This document shows positions 1 to 12,500 of a stretch of DNA of 64,000 nucleotides, piece after piece (positions within the stretch are counted from its first letter, which is position 1; each line of letters begins with the position of its first letter). Where the stretch lies: assembly GCF_037975245.1 (NCBI RefSeq), contig NC_092578.1:3704001-3768000 (forward strand), written 5' to 3'. This DNA is from Apostichopus japonicus (taxonomy: Eukaryota > Echinodermata > Holothuroidea > Aspidochirotida > Stichopodidae). The notes under the pieces were generated by a model. The model did no database searches, was not told the DNA's origin, and worked only from the letters and a program-made list of their open reading frames with translations. The translations under genes and the position numbers were made by a program.

Positions 1-1453
1 CTACCCTATATACATTTCGTTTGACTTGCAAATTATAACCAGTGAAGACAAAGCTGACGCTGAAGGATCTTAAAGGAATTGCCCGATGAGAGAATCAAAA
101 TATTCTTCTGACAAATTTTTAACATATTCTGGCAGCAATTTTCCTAGATCATCATCATAAATAATAACCGTACCGACAATATAGTCCTGATGTGATACCC
201 TTACGCGTGTCACCGTTGGCAATTTCTTTGTGATTTTCTGGCTGACGTTACAATTATTATAGTCACCACCGCCGCCTCTGTCACCACCATATCACCCCCT
301 CCCCTTACCCCAACCCCAGGGATTATGGGAAATGACACAGTGTAGATGTGGGCAGCTCGTTAGCTCTGTTAAATATGAATCGTCGGGTGTCTGGGAACAA
401 ACGGTATTTACATTCAAATATAAAGAGAAATGTCAGCAGTGTGTTACGTCAATTTAACATACCCAACCAATGAGAGCAACACATTCACTCCTTCGATTCT
501 TGTCTGCAATGCAAAGCAAACCTTCGTATTTTCACTGCAGCGTTTTAGATCCTGTCCCGGTCTTGTTCTCCACTCGCAAACAAGTCCATCCCATCAAGAC
601 TGCAAAGGTCTAAATATATCTACAACAACCACATCAATTTTGGGTTCATGTTGCCGCCAAATCCTAAATTGAGTAGCACCAAATTGATTACGTGTGCAGC
701 AAAGTTTCTACAGAAGTCGGTATCAGTCTCGACCGTCTGACATTTTGCCTGCCAGAGTAAATATATCACCATTGTTCTACCTTCTAGTTATATGTAATTC
801 TGCCTGGGTCAACAAGTACATCATTCGCGACTGCAACAAAAAAAAAACCAAACAACAAAGGCTGTGCGTTTCATAATAAAACTGCTCCTCTCCTTCTTTT
901 GTTTTTAAAGTAATCATCTTTAAGTTAAACTCAACATCCTCAATATTTATGATATCAATACTCATCAAACTGCAACAATTACTTTCATGTTCCATTTTGG
1001 GCAAATGAAGATCTATACCTATAAGCGTGGTTTCAATTTCTGTTGTTTTTTTTATCGCTAATCGTTTTCCGTTCACAACCACAACACTGCAGTCAGCAAA
1101 TTCTCTCAGTAGTCATGTGACTTGTTTGAATTCCACTCAGCATTATCTCTGTCTCAAAGGTCCTAAGATCTGGAAACTCTAAGAGAGACCGTCTCATGTC
1201 GTATGTACATACCATTGCTGACTTAAGAACTCGTTACGCAAGATCTTTTGTTCTTTAACATTCCTTAAGTTTCTTGCCGTTTATCCCGTCTTATTATTCT
1301 AGTTCACTGTAACCTGGTTCGTAGTGATGTGGGTACATGATGGGGTGGGCGAGGGTGTGGGCGCATGGGTCTCCTTTGCATTCTTAGTATATGTCAGTTC
1401 TTATTCCATCCTTTTTCTTAGTTTCCTTGCCCTTCGGGGACTTCTATAATACC

Positions 1454-1458
<5 letters not shown>

Positions 1459-1535
<77 letters not shown>
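1459..1535. repeat. (TA)n microsatellite
   Basis: Uninterrupted alternating TA for about 77 bases in intergenic DNA. Confidence 0.97.
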
Positions 1536-1538
<3 letters not shown>

Positions 1539-1658
1539 GTATATTTATACGCTGCCAATTAGATCTATAATTGTGTCTACACGCAAGGTTGTTAGAAATA
1601 ACTACTATTTATTATTATTTGGGGGGGAGGGGGATTGAGAAGGAGGGGGTACACACAA

Positions 1659-1708
1659 CTGGATCCGAGCCTGGTACTTTAGCCTGGATCCGCACCTGAT
1701 ACTTTAGC
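1659..1708. repeat. 25-bp tandem duplication
   Basis: Two adjacent 25-bp copies (1659-1683 and 1684-1708) beginning CTGGATCCG and ending TACTTTAGC differ at three positions. No function is apparent. Confidence 0.85.
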
Positions 1709-4700
1709 GGGAAAAAAGTGTTGATACTTTGTTTGCCAAATTCAGTTAATGGTGGTATTTAATGTCACCACATACGTTTACAATCCCGCAAAACAAAAAC
1801 AGACACAACTATTTAATTTTACAATTCAATTCAGTTTTGATTCAATAAATTATCGTAACAATCAAACCTTACTAAGATATCAGAATGCAATGGGTTTTTT
1901 TTATGGAGGACACCCTCCTGCCCCCCCCCGCCCCTCAGACCCACGAACATGGGCGTCAGCTTCATGAACATACCGTCTCTTTCTTTTCTTTTTAATTCTG
2001 GATCCGACCCTGCCTGCTGCAAAGCAACTCTTGTACGTTTTCTATAAAAAACAGAACCAAAATGAAGCATCATCATATATTTTTTTTTTGCAGTTATATA
2101 ATATGCATGACTAAACTGTGATTAAAAGGAAAGCGAAACTGATAAATGGATCTATTCCCTGGCATACGAGACAGATAAATCAAATTTATTACATAAATTT
2201 CCAAATAATATTAGAGGCGGAAGTCATTACCCACGAACTGTTTGATTCCCAGTCAAGACCTTATGTATCTTCTCTGCTGTCAACCCTAATCAGTAATCCG
2301 CAAAACAAAGTGCCATCTGCTGTGGTTTATTGGCAAGTTGTGTTTTCAATAGGTGTAAACAAACGACTATGCAGTTTTATAACTGGGATACTTAAGATTC
2401 ACAATCTCCATGTGGCGGAAGAATAAAGTATACAGTCCGGGGTGGGGGTAGGGGGTGGCTGAAACTTCGATGGGTACGTGACATTCATTTGAGGTCGAAA
2501 ACCACAAAATTATATCTCAAAACTTTTCCGACAAAATAGATCCTCTGCGCATTCCGAACCCCTATTCCAGAATTTTAATGTTTCCTAACAAAATAGGTCA
2601 CTTCTTTATTTACTTTAACGTTATTTTCAACAATATGAAACTTTCTATAAAAATGATTTTATTAAATTTTTCAATAAAGTAAAGTTTCAAACAACAATAC
2701 AGAAAAGGGAACTTTATAAATAACGACCAACCTTGAAAAGGCAACGTTCTACTAATAAAAAAGAGCACTTCTTATATATATATGTAATGGAGCACTCTTG
2801 ATGTTTTATCCCCACAGAACTGGGGACACCTGCACCCCTCCCCTCCCGGTTCCGCCGCTCCTGACAATATATCGCACCCCGTTTCATCAACTGACTATTA
2901 AGGTAGCATACGTCCATTAAAAGCCCCATTGACTTACACACTAAATCACAAAAGTAATGTGGTCTCTTAGTCTAGATAGAAGTTTTCACTAGCTACACGC
3001 TACCCATCACCGGATAGCTGACAAGTTGGCCTTTAATGGCACCATCAATTTTTTGTACCATGACCGCACAGATTTTTTGCTATTTTCGTCACTTGTAAAC
3101 AAATCTCTTCACTCAGTAGTAAACAATTTTCCTACGCTGCTCCTGGGAGGCCTATAAAGGGGTCTAAACTGGTCTCAATTGACCCAATTTTCTCACCACA
3201 TGTACTTCCATTCATGTTCTTCAACATGCAAGCCACAAAAAACTAGATCATGATTGATAACAAGTCAAAAAAAGATGTTCTCCTGCTGCTTTTTGGCACT
3301 TTTCCTGAGATAGGAGAACAATCGAGCGGATGGATATAGACTCTAATAGGAGTATGCCACCTTTACGTATATCTAATTGTGATCAATTGGCTTGCCATAG
3401 ATGGATGCAATGAACGATTGTCCCCGGTTTGTAAACCCTATTCTACGGAAGCGTGCAGGAGACAGAAAATGACGAAGATTATCAAGGCTCTATTTAACAC
3501 GTTCCAAAATCACGACAAGACTTTGAAAGTCATAAAGTAAAGTATGATATCGACTTATCCCTTTTTTTCTTATTCTATAGCTCCTTTCTTGTATATATTC
3601 GATGTCACCGCTATGGTAAATGCAACTTCGCAAAGTTAACCTTATAGAAACTTGTCAAAACAGAAACGTATAAATAAATCATCTCGCAGATTCATAATCT
3701 TTGACAATTTTATAAAGTTATTATTTTTACAGAAATATTACCAAATATCACCAACTAGATATGTTTATACATATTTAATTCCCCAGCGTTTCAGTGTTTT
3801 AAGCATGCGGTGATCTCAGTTAATACCGGAAATATCAGTTAAATCGATAGTAAGGTCTAAGACCTTCCGCGATCTGAATTTAAAGGTGCTATATACTCGG
3901 GTATATTGTACCCGTCTACCTCACTCACCCCCCCCCCCTCTCCCCTTAGCTTGCAATTAAGGCCCATAGACACAAAGCTATACCACGATTCAACATGTGA
4001 GTTACACAATTAAAGCTTCTTAAAAATTTCCTTGCGGCAAAATCTTTGTAAATTATTAGATTTCGTCAGTTTGACAATAACATTTAAACATTCGGCGGCG
4101 TTCAGTCTTCGGAGTATCATAAATGTTTCTTCATCTTATTGAAAATATGTCAACATACATCTTCGCCTCGCAATTTGAACTAATTTATGTAGTCCCAGCT
4201 GCTTGAAGATTTCATATGACCTTCGCTTATTAAAAAAACCCCACCCATCTGTAACAATTTAGTTGACTTTCCTATTGTAAGAGCATACAATAATACAACA
4301 ACAAATCCAAATTAACAAGGGAACCGATTTATTATGAAGGTCTACGCTTTGTAAAACCGAATAAAAAATAGGTAAGAAGAAAAACTGTAGAATGAATTTA
4401 TAAACAATTTACTTTATATAAACACTGCTAAAAATATGGAAACTGGCAATCAATTGCACTAATAGTTAAAGTGGCATTCTTGATACTTGTTATCGATAAA
4501 TTTAGGTGAAAAAGTTGATTTCAGACGAGATTTTACTTGATAAGTTATTGCTTTTTCTTGGTGAAGCAATTTCCTAATATGGTGAAATGTCAACAGTAAT
4601 GTGACCGATCCTAAATGTCGGAGAAGAGAGAAGAGCCCGACACACAAAAGTATCGACAGATACTGAAATAAGTACCACAGGCAAAACGGTTAAGGTACGG

Positions 4701-5305
4701 AAGAAAAACAATAAAGAACCATTGGTAAAATCTATGGAATACCCGTGCAAAGGGAGCCAAATTTTTACACTCTACACATTTGGCGCAAATTTATATTTGC
4801 AGTTAGTTTTTCTTCATTTTGCCAAAAGAGGCACATTCTAAGGACGGGGAGCCCATGTTGAAGTGGACTAGGAGGTAGGGGGGGGGGTGGGTGGGGATGA
4901 GGTAAAGAGAAGGGGTGGAGGGAGAAAGAAAACCGATTTCCAATTTGGGTATCTGTGGATAGTGTGTAAGTCAATGTAGAAAAGTATGATCATAATATTA
5001 TACTGTAGTGTAAAGTGTTCTCCTAAACCACCTAAACTTTCAAGACCTAACTAGTTCAGGACGGTTCTATCACAGTCATATCCAAAATGATGCTTCTAGA
5101 CTTGGTGAATGACAAGGGGACGGGGGAGGGTGGGGTGGTGAGGGAGGGAGGGATGCTGTAGGATGGAAACCACAACCAACATTACAGACACAAAGTGGTG
5201 ACATCTGAGAATAAAAATTTAATAATTTGTTATTTAAAACAAAGAAAATTAAAGCAAGGGCATGACAAGTGAGAAGGAGAGAACAATTGTGATATCAACA
5301 ATTTT

Positions 5306-5311
5306 TTTATT
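5306..5311 (-). terminator. Candidate poly(A) signal of INO80C
   Basis: AATAAA on the minus strand, about 930 bases past the INO80C stop codon. A second AATAAA lies at 5420-5425. Either would give a 3' UTR of 0.8-0.95 kb. This is inferred from the hexamer alone. Confidence 0.35.
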
Positions 5312-6236
5312 AGATTTTCATAAATAACTCATAATAGCACATACACAGGAGAGAAAGAGATACAGACAGTGTTTGAAAAACAAGTAAGCTAGATTCTGCA
5401 CATTGTATCCAACCGATATTTTATTTTATACTCACATCTAAGAGGAAGAATGAGCCAAAACGCAGAGATGTTGCATCTTACAATGGCATGGCCATTCATA
5501 TTTCATTGGTAGTAGTTCTTATGTTCAAATAACCAGTTTATAACTCCAAGTTGTCATGAAACCATGGAAATCTAACAAGTATAACCCACTCACAAATGTT
5601 TGTGATAACTATTGTACAAACTAAACCCCAAAACACTTCCATATTTTGTCTTCTTCGACATGGTTTTTTTTCTCTTTAAGTCTATATTCTCTGTAACACA
5701 ACTGTTTTACTATTTCACTGTCAACTACAAAATGAGAATAATTTTGTGATCAATACAACCATACTAACCACCTGGATGCAGGGCAAACTATCAACCATTA
5801 ACATAGAAGTACTGATTGTGATTCACGCAATACTGAGCACACCCACCCCCTGCAACTTTTGTAACCATAGCAACTGTTGACCGCTGCAGCGCTTCAGAGA
5901 GTTACATCCACCACAGATGTTAACACTTCACTCTGTTCCCACATTGTGAGAGTACCCCCTCACCAGAGTGTTTGTCCACACAAGCACTTCCTGACAGTCT
6001 TTCAAAATCATTCAGACATCCTCTTGCAACTTATATTCAGAATTTTCCTAAGTCATGAATATTCAAATGCTACCCCCACTCCGAGGGAATCCTTTCATCG
6101 TGTCGTGAGAAGAAATGATCCGCCTTGAGGATCCTCCACAGCTTGGATCCGACTCTGGGATCTTTCCACATCCTGCCTGAGTTTTTCCTGGTCAGAACAC
6201 ATCAGTTTTTTTAATGATGATTTCTTCACCCCAAAT

Positions 6237-9200
6237 TCAGGACACTTCTAAATTGGCCCTTCTGAGTGAAAGAAGACCGGACACCGTGTCTGATGGAAGG
6301 ATCCTCAGCTGGGCAAACTCTTGAGGGTTTGAGAAATGTAGCTTGGTTTGAGGATCTGTGTACTTTGCCTTGATAAAGAAATCAAAATTGACAGGAGAGC
6401 AAAATATGTCAAATCCCCTTTTCAATAGGGAAGATGCTCAGTGATATTTATTCAGTTTAACTACTGATGAACCTCAGCTGTTTTATAGTATAATTTCTCA
6501 AAACGATAGAAAGTGTTATAGCAAATACAAGCTAGACTGATAATAATGTTAACAGCTTACAACATATCCAAATTAATTTTGTGTATTCCTCAAGAAGTTT
6601 CCCAAATGTCATTTCAAGGGAACTTTGCAACATTTATCTGTAATTAATTTACCTTCTACTTACCTCAAACCCAGACAAGTCTGAATATTTCTTAGCTGGC
6701 TTAAAAGATGGTGGTGCATCTATAGTTCCATCTGAAAAATTAAATAATTTCAAAATATTATAAAAACAAACCGTAGTTGGTCTTGAAAATCTTTGTTACA
6801 TAAACAACCTCTGTTTGCTGTAAGTTTACACTGCAGTTTATTTCAATATCTGTTTATATATTGTTAGAGGTCACTTTAATTACTCCTCTTTTACAAATGC
6901 ACTGTTCTGGATGAATCTAACCACTGCAAATGTTTTAAAAAATGGTGTTATTCCCTCAATTCAACCTATTTAACCCTCCAATGCACAGAAAAGGGTCTAA
7001 TGCTAAGGCTACAGACAACTACAATAACATCTTTCATGTCAATTTGTCACGCATTTGACAGAAAGATAAGATTTTCACCAAATTTCCTCCATGAATATTG
7101 TCAATGAAATACACAGATTGTGCCCGAAGTAAATGTTGCATTACCACTCTCCCACCTCCCATCCCTCCTCCCCCCCCCCCCCCCCCCACACACACACACC
7201 CATCATATAAAACATTGTGACTATATGAAGATATTTATTTTATTTTATTTATTTATTTTTATTTTATATTTTCTGATTTTTTTTATTTTTTTACAATATG
7301 AAGATCTAAACTCACATGTGATATGGTCAGTATTGAGATTTGAAGTTCTCTCTGTTGTTAGGATCTGCTTCAAGGATTTCCAACTCTTGGTCTTCTTTGC
7401 CGAGTGACTTCTACCAAGGTGCTTCAAAGAAAATGGCAAAACATTGTAAGAAGGAATACTGTAATTTACAAATGGCTAGATTTAACCGCCTGATTTGATA
7501 ATGTAGTTTGCTACCATAGTAGACTCTGCAATCTGTGAAACATTGTAAGAAGGTATGTATGGAGTTAAATTTAACCCCCTGAGTTGGTAATGTAGTATGA
7601 TTCTGTTGTAGACTCTAGAATCTGTGAAGCATTGTAAGAAGGTACTGTATGTATGTAGTTAAATTTAACCACCTGAGTCGGTAATGTAGTTTGCTACCAT
7701 AGCAGATTCTAGAATCTGTGAAGCATTGTAAGAAGGTATGATGTAGTTAATTTAACCTCCTGAGTTGGTAATGTCATTTGCTACCCTAGTAGACTCTAAA
7801 ACCTGCAAAACATTGTAAGAGGGTATATACAGTGAAACCTGTGTTATCTAGACATGTCAGTGTCCAAAGCTGTCCACATATAAAAAAATACCCTGAATAA
7901 TCCAGGATTCTGACAATAGAAGTCAGGATAATCCCATGCTGTCTTATAGTACACTAAAAGCAAAACTACTTCATGGTTTCATTTCAATTGTCCAATCCTC
8001 TTGAAGTTCAACATTATTCATAACATCCAATGCACAGTAAACACCAATGGTGCCTATTAGTAGACTTCAAAGGCCTTGTTCGTGAAAAACTTGACACTGA
8101 AGAGTATTGGCAAGATACAAGGTTCCCTGAACCCAAACCGACTCATTACAGTTGTACACTTTACAGTTTAATGATAGTTTTATTAATAATAATTATGAAT
8201 AAAATTATCTTTCATTCAACACTTGTTATCAAGCTTCATGGAAGCAGACTTTGGATACCAGCATTTAAAACTTACCGTAAACTGTGGATTCTTAAAAGGA
8301 AAGGATTTCTTTGATTGTGGCTGGATGTCTTGAGGCATTCCATCGACAGACGACGGCACTGTCACAGTGGAGTTTCCATTGGACTCTTCTACGGATTGTT
8401 CGGGAGTGTCTGGAATGCTGGTAGTTGGTGGCACTTTACTCTGTACCACAGGTGATTCAATGGTGTTACTTTGTTCAGGAACATCCTCTGAAGTTGAAAC
8501 AGATGAAGGCTTCGCTGGCTTTGCATCTTTTGCACTCTCTTTGTTACCCTGAATAGCAAACCATATTGAAAAATGACATTTCCCTTCTTTTTTTGAATCC
8601 CTTGAATTTACCTGAATGCAAGTTTTTTTTCTAAACAAATTGATGTCGCAGTTGCAATCTGTTGTATCTTCTTCATATAAGATATTAACGAGGTAATAAT
8701 AACATCCAGGGTCAAAAATATCAACTACTATAATTAGGTTAAGCAGATGTGTTTATGAAACTGTCTTTGAGCAACTGACATAATGTGCTATGGTGATATA
8801 GAACAAAGAACCATACGATTATAATCGTATGGTTCTTCTATAAATATGTATTCAGTTACTCATCATAAGTTATATCTATAGAATGGTACTACATGCTATT
8901 GAACTATGAATGAACTAGTGTAGCCTAAGTTAGGAAGCTAGTTAAGTCAGGGACTGTTATTTCACTTTAGTACCAACAAATGTGGGTCCAACTTAGCCTA
9001 AGCCTAATATTGGTTTTAGGGCGCCAACCGAAGGCCTAACTTAGTCTAGGTTGGTACTACCGAAGTAACGTTTTGGCTTAGCATAAGCCTATTTGTAAGT
9101 TGTTTGTAGCGTAACTAGAAATACTATACCTACCCCTCCACCCCTCTTCTTTCTAGCGTTCGATAGGAATTCAAGTACTGGACTAGATGGCCTTTTGTTT

Positions 9201-9271
9201 CTTTTCGATGACCTTGTTGCTGGTTTTGGCTGATCTGTTGATGACATTATGTTTTTTATTGAGGTGATCAT
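6237..9271 (-). CDS. INO80C: INO80 complex subunit C (YL1_C domain protein)
   Basis: Five coding exons on the minus strand join in frame: 9271-9134, 8548-8276, 7421-7316, 6731-6664 and 6368-6237 (stop 6239-6237). They encode about 238 residues, against about 190 in vertebrates. All introns are GT-AG, with phases 0, 0, 1, 0. The product is a small subunit of the INO80 nucleosome remodeler (Ies6 in yeast), acting in the nucleus with the ATPase, actin-related proteins and RuvBL1/2. Seen in the translation: a basic N-terminus (SSKRNKRPSSP), then a Ser/Thr/Pro-rich linker in exon 2 (residues 47-130) that accounts for the extra length. FPFKNPQF follows, then KKTKSWKSLKQILTTER in exon 3. IDAPPSFKPAKKYSDLSG spans exon 4, and the YL1_C core YTDPQTKLHF...LPSDTVSGLLSLRRA lies in exon 5. 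This motif order matches INO80C throughout. The start could instead be the second Met (9247-9245), which has A at -3 and a better context than 9271. Transcribed divergently from the METTL2-like gene. Confidence 0.94.
7170..7199. repeat. Poly-C run followed by (CA)n
   Basis: A C homopolymer of about 18 bases followed by a short CA dinucleotide tract, in INO80C intron 3. Such runs are common in this window and are prone to length errors in assembly. Confidence 0.9.
7436..7830. repeat. Tandem ~85-100-bp repeat in INO80C intron 2
   Basis: About four diverged copies, each starting with a variant of CATTGTAAGAAGGTA (near 7441, 7540, 7630, 7724; a partial fifth at 7810). Each is followed by TTTAACC.CCTGAGT.GGTAATGTAG and then GACTCTA.AATCTGTGAA. 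It sits immediately upstream of exon 3 in plus-strand coordinates, that is, in the 3' part of intron 2. Confidence 0.85.
8806..8837. repeat. Perfect 32-bp palindrome
   Basis: The 16 bases AAGAACCATACGATTA are followed immediately by their exact reverse complement. It lies in INO80C intron 1. A perfect spacerless inverted repeat this long is unlikely by chance, but its role is unknown. Confidence 0.95.
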
Positions 9272-9569
9272 AAACCAAGCAAACGTTGTGGGACAAGGAA
9301 TAAACAGTGTACAACTTTAACCGAGGGTGTATAGTAATGTTACAGAACATCTGCGTTCGCAATGAAAAGCCATGACGTCTGATTCGTGTGCTGGCATTGG
9401 GAAATTGACAGCTAGGCTAGCCTATGACCTAAAAGTTAAAAAAAAGGGGTTGTGAAGATCCGACATGTCAAAATGGTTTAGGGTATTGTGTGTGCTAAAT
9501 GAAATAAAACAACTACAGAAGAGTTACAAGACAATTCGGTTAGTTTCTCATAATCTTCACGACGTCAAC
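9272..9569. promoter_or_regulatory. Divergent promoter region, INO80C / METTL2-like
   Basis: The two start codons face away from each other across at most 298 bases, or 193 bases if the upstream METTL2 start at 9465 is used. Both transcripts must therefore start in or near this interval, which suggests a bidirectional housekeeping promoter. I saw no clear TATA box. The boundaries are inferred from the coding exons, not from transcript data. Confidence 0.6.
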
Positions 9570-12500
9570 ATGGCGAACCCTTCAACACTTGCGGGTATTA
9601 ACAAGACTCCCGATATTTCTGAAGAAGAAAGCAATGAAACAAAGAGAACACCCTTTGGAACTAGGTATCTTAATGATCCTGGAAAGGTTTTCGAGCATAA
9701 TGCCTGGTGAGAAGAACTGAATCGATAGGGTGAACAATATGTCACTTGTTGTCCATAAAGAAAATTCATTACCGCTAATAGATGGTACTGTGAGTAGTAC
9801 TTTCGCGAAATGTGTGTACATGTGATAATGATAGTGTGTACTTGGGAGTTGGGGTCTACTGTGCACTACTGCGTTTGACATCATCAAAACTGTAACAGTA
9901 TGGCTTGTAAGCAGGTGTTTGAAATTTGCATTTTCACTGTTTATGTCAAAGACACAGTGGTACCTTTAAGAAGTCACTCAAGAAGAACCTTGGCTCGAAA
10001 CCAAACTGCTTAACTGATACACTCTCAACCCTGCAGTTCCCTTGGAGACTGGTCACTGTGTGATCATTGTCAAATGTGTAAAACAAAACCCCTAGAAAGG
10101 GAATAGATACTACACATGTTCTTAGCAAATGGTAGTTTGAAATTGTTGAGCCCGTAGTGGACCCACATAGGCCTAGGCTAAACTTCGTAAAGCATTCCAT
10201 GTTTTTTTTCATTGCACATTACATTTTATGTACAGTATGTAGTTTAAACTACTGTAATGCCCTTTTTGTACATACAGTAGACTAGTTGTGCAATTTGTTC
10301 AGTATCAATGTGAAACACGATATTTGAAAAGCTGTTCAAAGATTGTACTTGCAATAATACCACATGTATTTGTATATGGAATTTTAAGTACTGGACAACA
10401 AGGAAGAAACATGAGCAGTATTCTTCAATTACTGCTTAAACAGGTTTACGAAAGGATGGATTTAGGATAACCTACGATCTGGATGAAAGAGGTCTGGATG
10501 TAATGGAGACTTTCCCATAATGCTAATTGATTTAAGTTCATATTTACCCTTAAAATTACTAACTTGCTGGTTTACATTGGTAAAATAATCTTGTTTGCTT
10601 CTCCAGGGATAACATGACATGGACAGAGGAGCAAATATCTGATGCTCAGAGGAAGATTGCAGAAAATTCACAAACACTCATAGATGATGATAAGCAAGGT
10701 ACTGTTGATAGTGTCAGTTAGTTACTTATCATTGTAAGCTGTATTTTCATTTTCGAAATCATTAAATGGTTCATGTATTTACATACTGCAGTTTCTGTTA
10801 TTTGCCTGTCCTTAGAAAGTTTCGTGATCATCCTTACAATCAGCCTTTTCATGACTGATTTTGGTAACTATTTTAATTATTCCCGAAGCTTGATCCCTGG
10901 TGATGATATAAGTTCCATCAGATATTAAATTATAAGTTTTGCTTTGTGTATTTATCAGTCAGTCTAGGCAAAACCTTGTCTCTTCCACAGAGGTGTATGA
11001 AAACGATGCTGACAAATTCTGGGACGAATTCTACTCGAAACATCAGAACAGATTTTTTAAAGACAGGCACTGGTTGTTCAAGGAATTTCCTGAACTTTCA
11101 ACCAAACCTTTATCAGCTGAGTCAGATGATAGCCAGGATGCTGCATCCAGGGAGCAAGAGAAAACAGAAAATGAATCGAGTAGGAAACAAAGAGATGAAG
11201 AGAGGAATCAAACCACATCAGGAGCAGAAGAAGGGACAGAGGTAGCATGCTCGGGTGATTCCATTAATACCAAGTCTTTCCCAGGGTCTCATTGTACAAG
11301 GAGGTATCTAGAGGTTGGATGTGGTGTAGGAAACACTGTGTTTCCAATTCTTCAGACAAACAAGTGGGTATTTTCCATAACTTTGGTGCTATTCCATTTG
11401 AGCATTTGGTTGAAAACTCATCTGTATACATTGTTGTAACAAGTCATGACAGGAGTACTGTAGCCAGATTTGGAAGGTGATTTGACTCAAGCATGTTTGT
11501 CATGTTTTCTCTATCATAGAGATAATACCAAAACTTGAGTCACCAAAATTACTGGGAATGACTCTGCTTGACCTTGAAACTAGAGTGTCTTGTTACATTT
11601 CTGTTTGTATTACTCCCACAGTTTAGTGTAGTGTGCTAAAATTGTAAGAAAAAGTAAATTACAAGGATGCATTAAACCTTCAAATTGTCTGGCAATACTG
11701 CAAGTGAACAATTTTCATGCTGGAAAATTGTAAAGAGTATTCAGAATAATGTTAAAGAAAGTCAAATTTTAATTGACACAATACAGTCTTTGGGTAGAAA
11801 TAACAGCTTTGTAGAATTCTGACCATAGGTGATCAACTTGTCTAGCTTATTGTTTGCAGATGTACTGTCCTCTATTTATAGCATATAACTATTCAAGTAC
11901 AGTATTCCATCGCCCACAGAATCTTCAGTGAAATATCTCTATTTTACTCCTCGTTAACAGCGATCCTGATCTATTTGTGTATTGCTGCGATTTTTCTCCT
12001 GTTGCGATTGACTTGGTCAAGTCTAATCCTGACTACAACCTGTCCAGGTGTTATGGCTTTGTGTTTGACATCACAGATCCCGAAGCTGAATTACCGTTTC
12101 CCGAGGGCAGTCTTGACATGATCATTCTCATTTTTGTGCTGTCAGCTGTCCATCCTGACAAGTAAGTCACTGACAAAGTATTGTTTGGTCAAACCAATAA
12201 AAAAAATGTGACCAGAGGTGAACCAAAAAAAGTACTGGGCAACTAATCTAGAAACTTGTGTCCACAAATTTGAAGATTATATTCATGATTAGGGTTTTTT
12301 ACTATACTGTCAACATTTTCAACAATTTATTATGGTGAGCCTTGCACAGAGTGGTAACTTAAATTAACATTATAACACATTATATCAGTCAGCCATGGAA
12401 ATACCATATCACTGTTGTTTCTCTACCTGTACAATTTGTTAAACCATTTGTTCAACCAATCTCAAATTAAAGGGATATGAATATCTTATCTTGTTGGATT

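Larger units (their letters stand above)
1..5300. other. Intergenic region without a supported gene
   Basis: Short open frames occur on both strands but none shows recognisable domains, splice-linked partners or conserved motifs. The stretch is AT-rich with scattered C/G homopolymer runs (for example near 3929 and 4880) and a TA microsatellite. A minus-strand open frame at 777-1082 (101 codons) has a fairly protein-like composition, but I do not recognise it and found no convincing neighbouring exon. The last few hundred bases may lie just downstream of the INO80C transcript. Confidence 0.6.

Noticed and set aside
777..1082. 101-codon minus-strand open frame as a gene
   Set aside because: No recognisable domain, no supporting splice partner and no homologue I can name. 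Left as a note in the intergenic entry.
5877..6128. 83-codon plus-strand open frame
   Set aside because: It lies antisense in the probable INO80C 3' UTR and has no recognisable motif.
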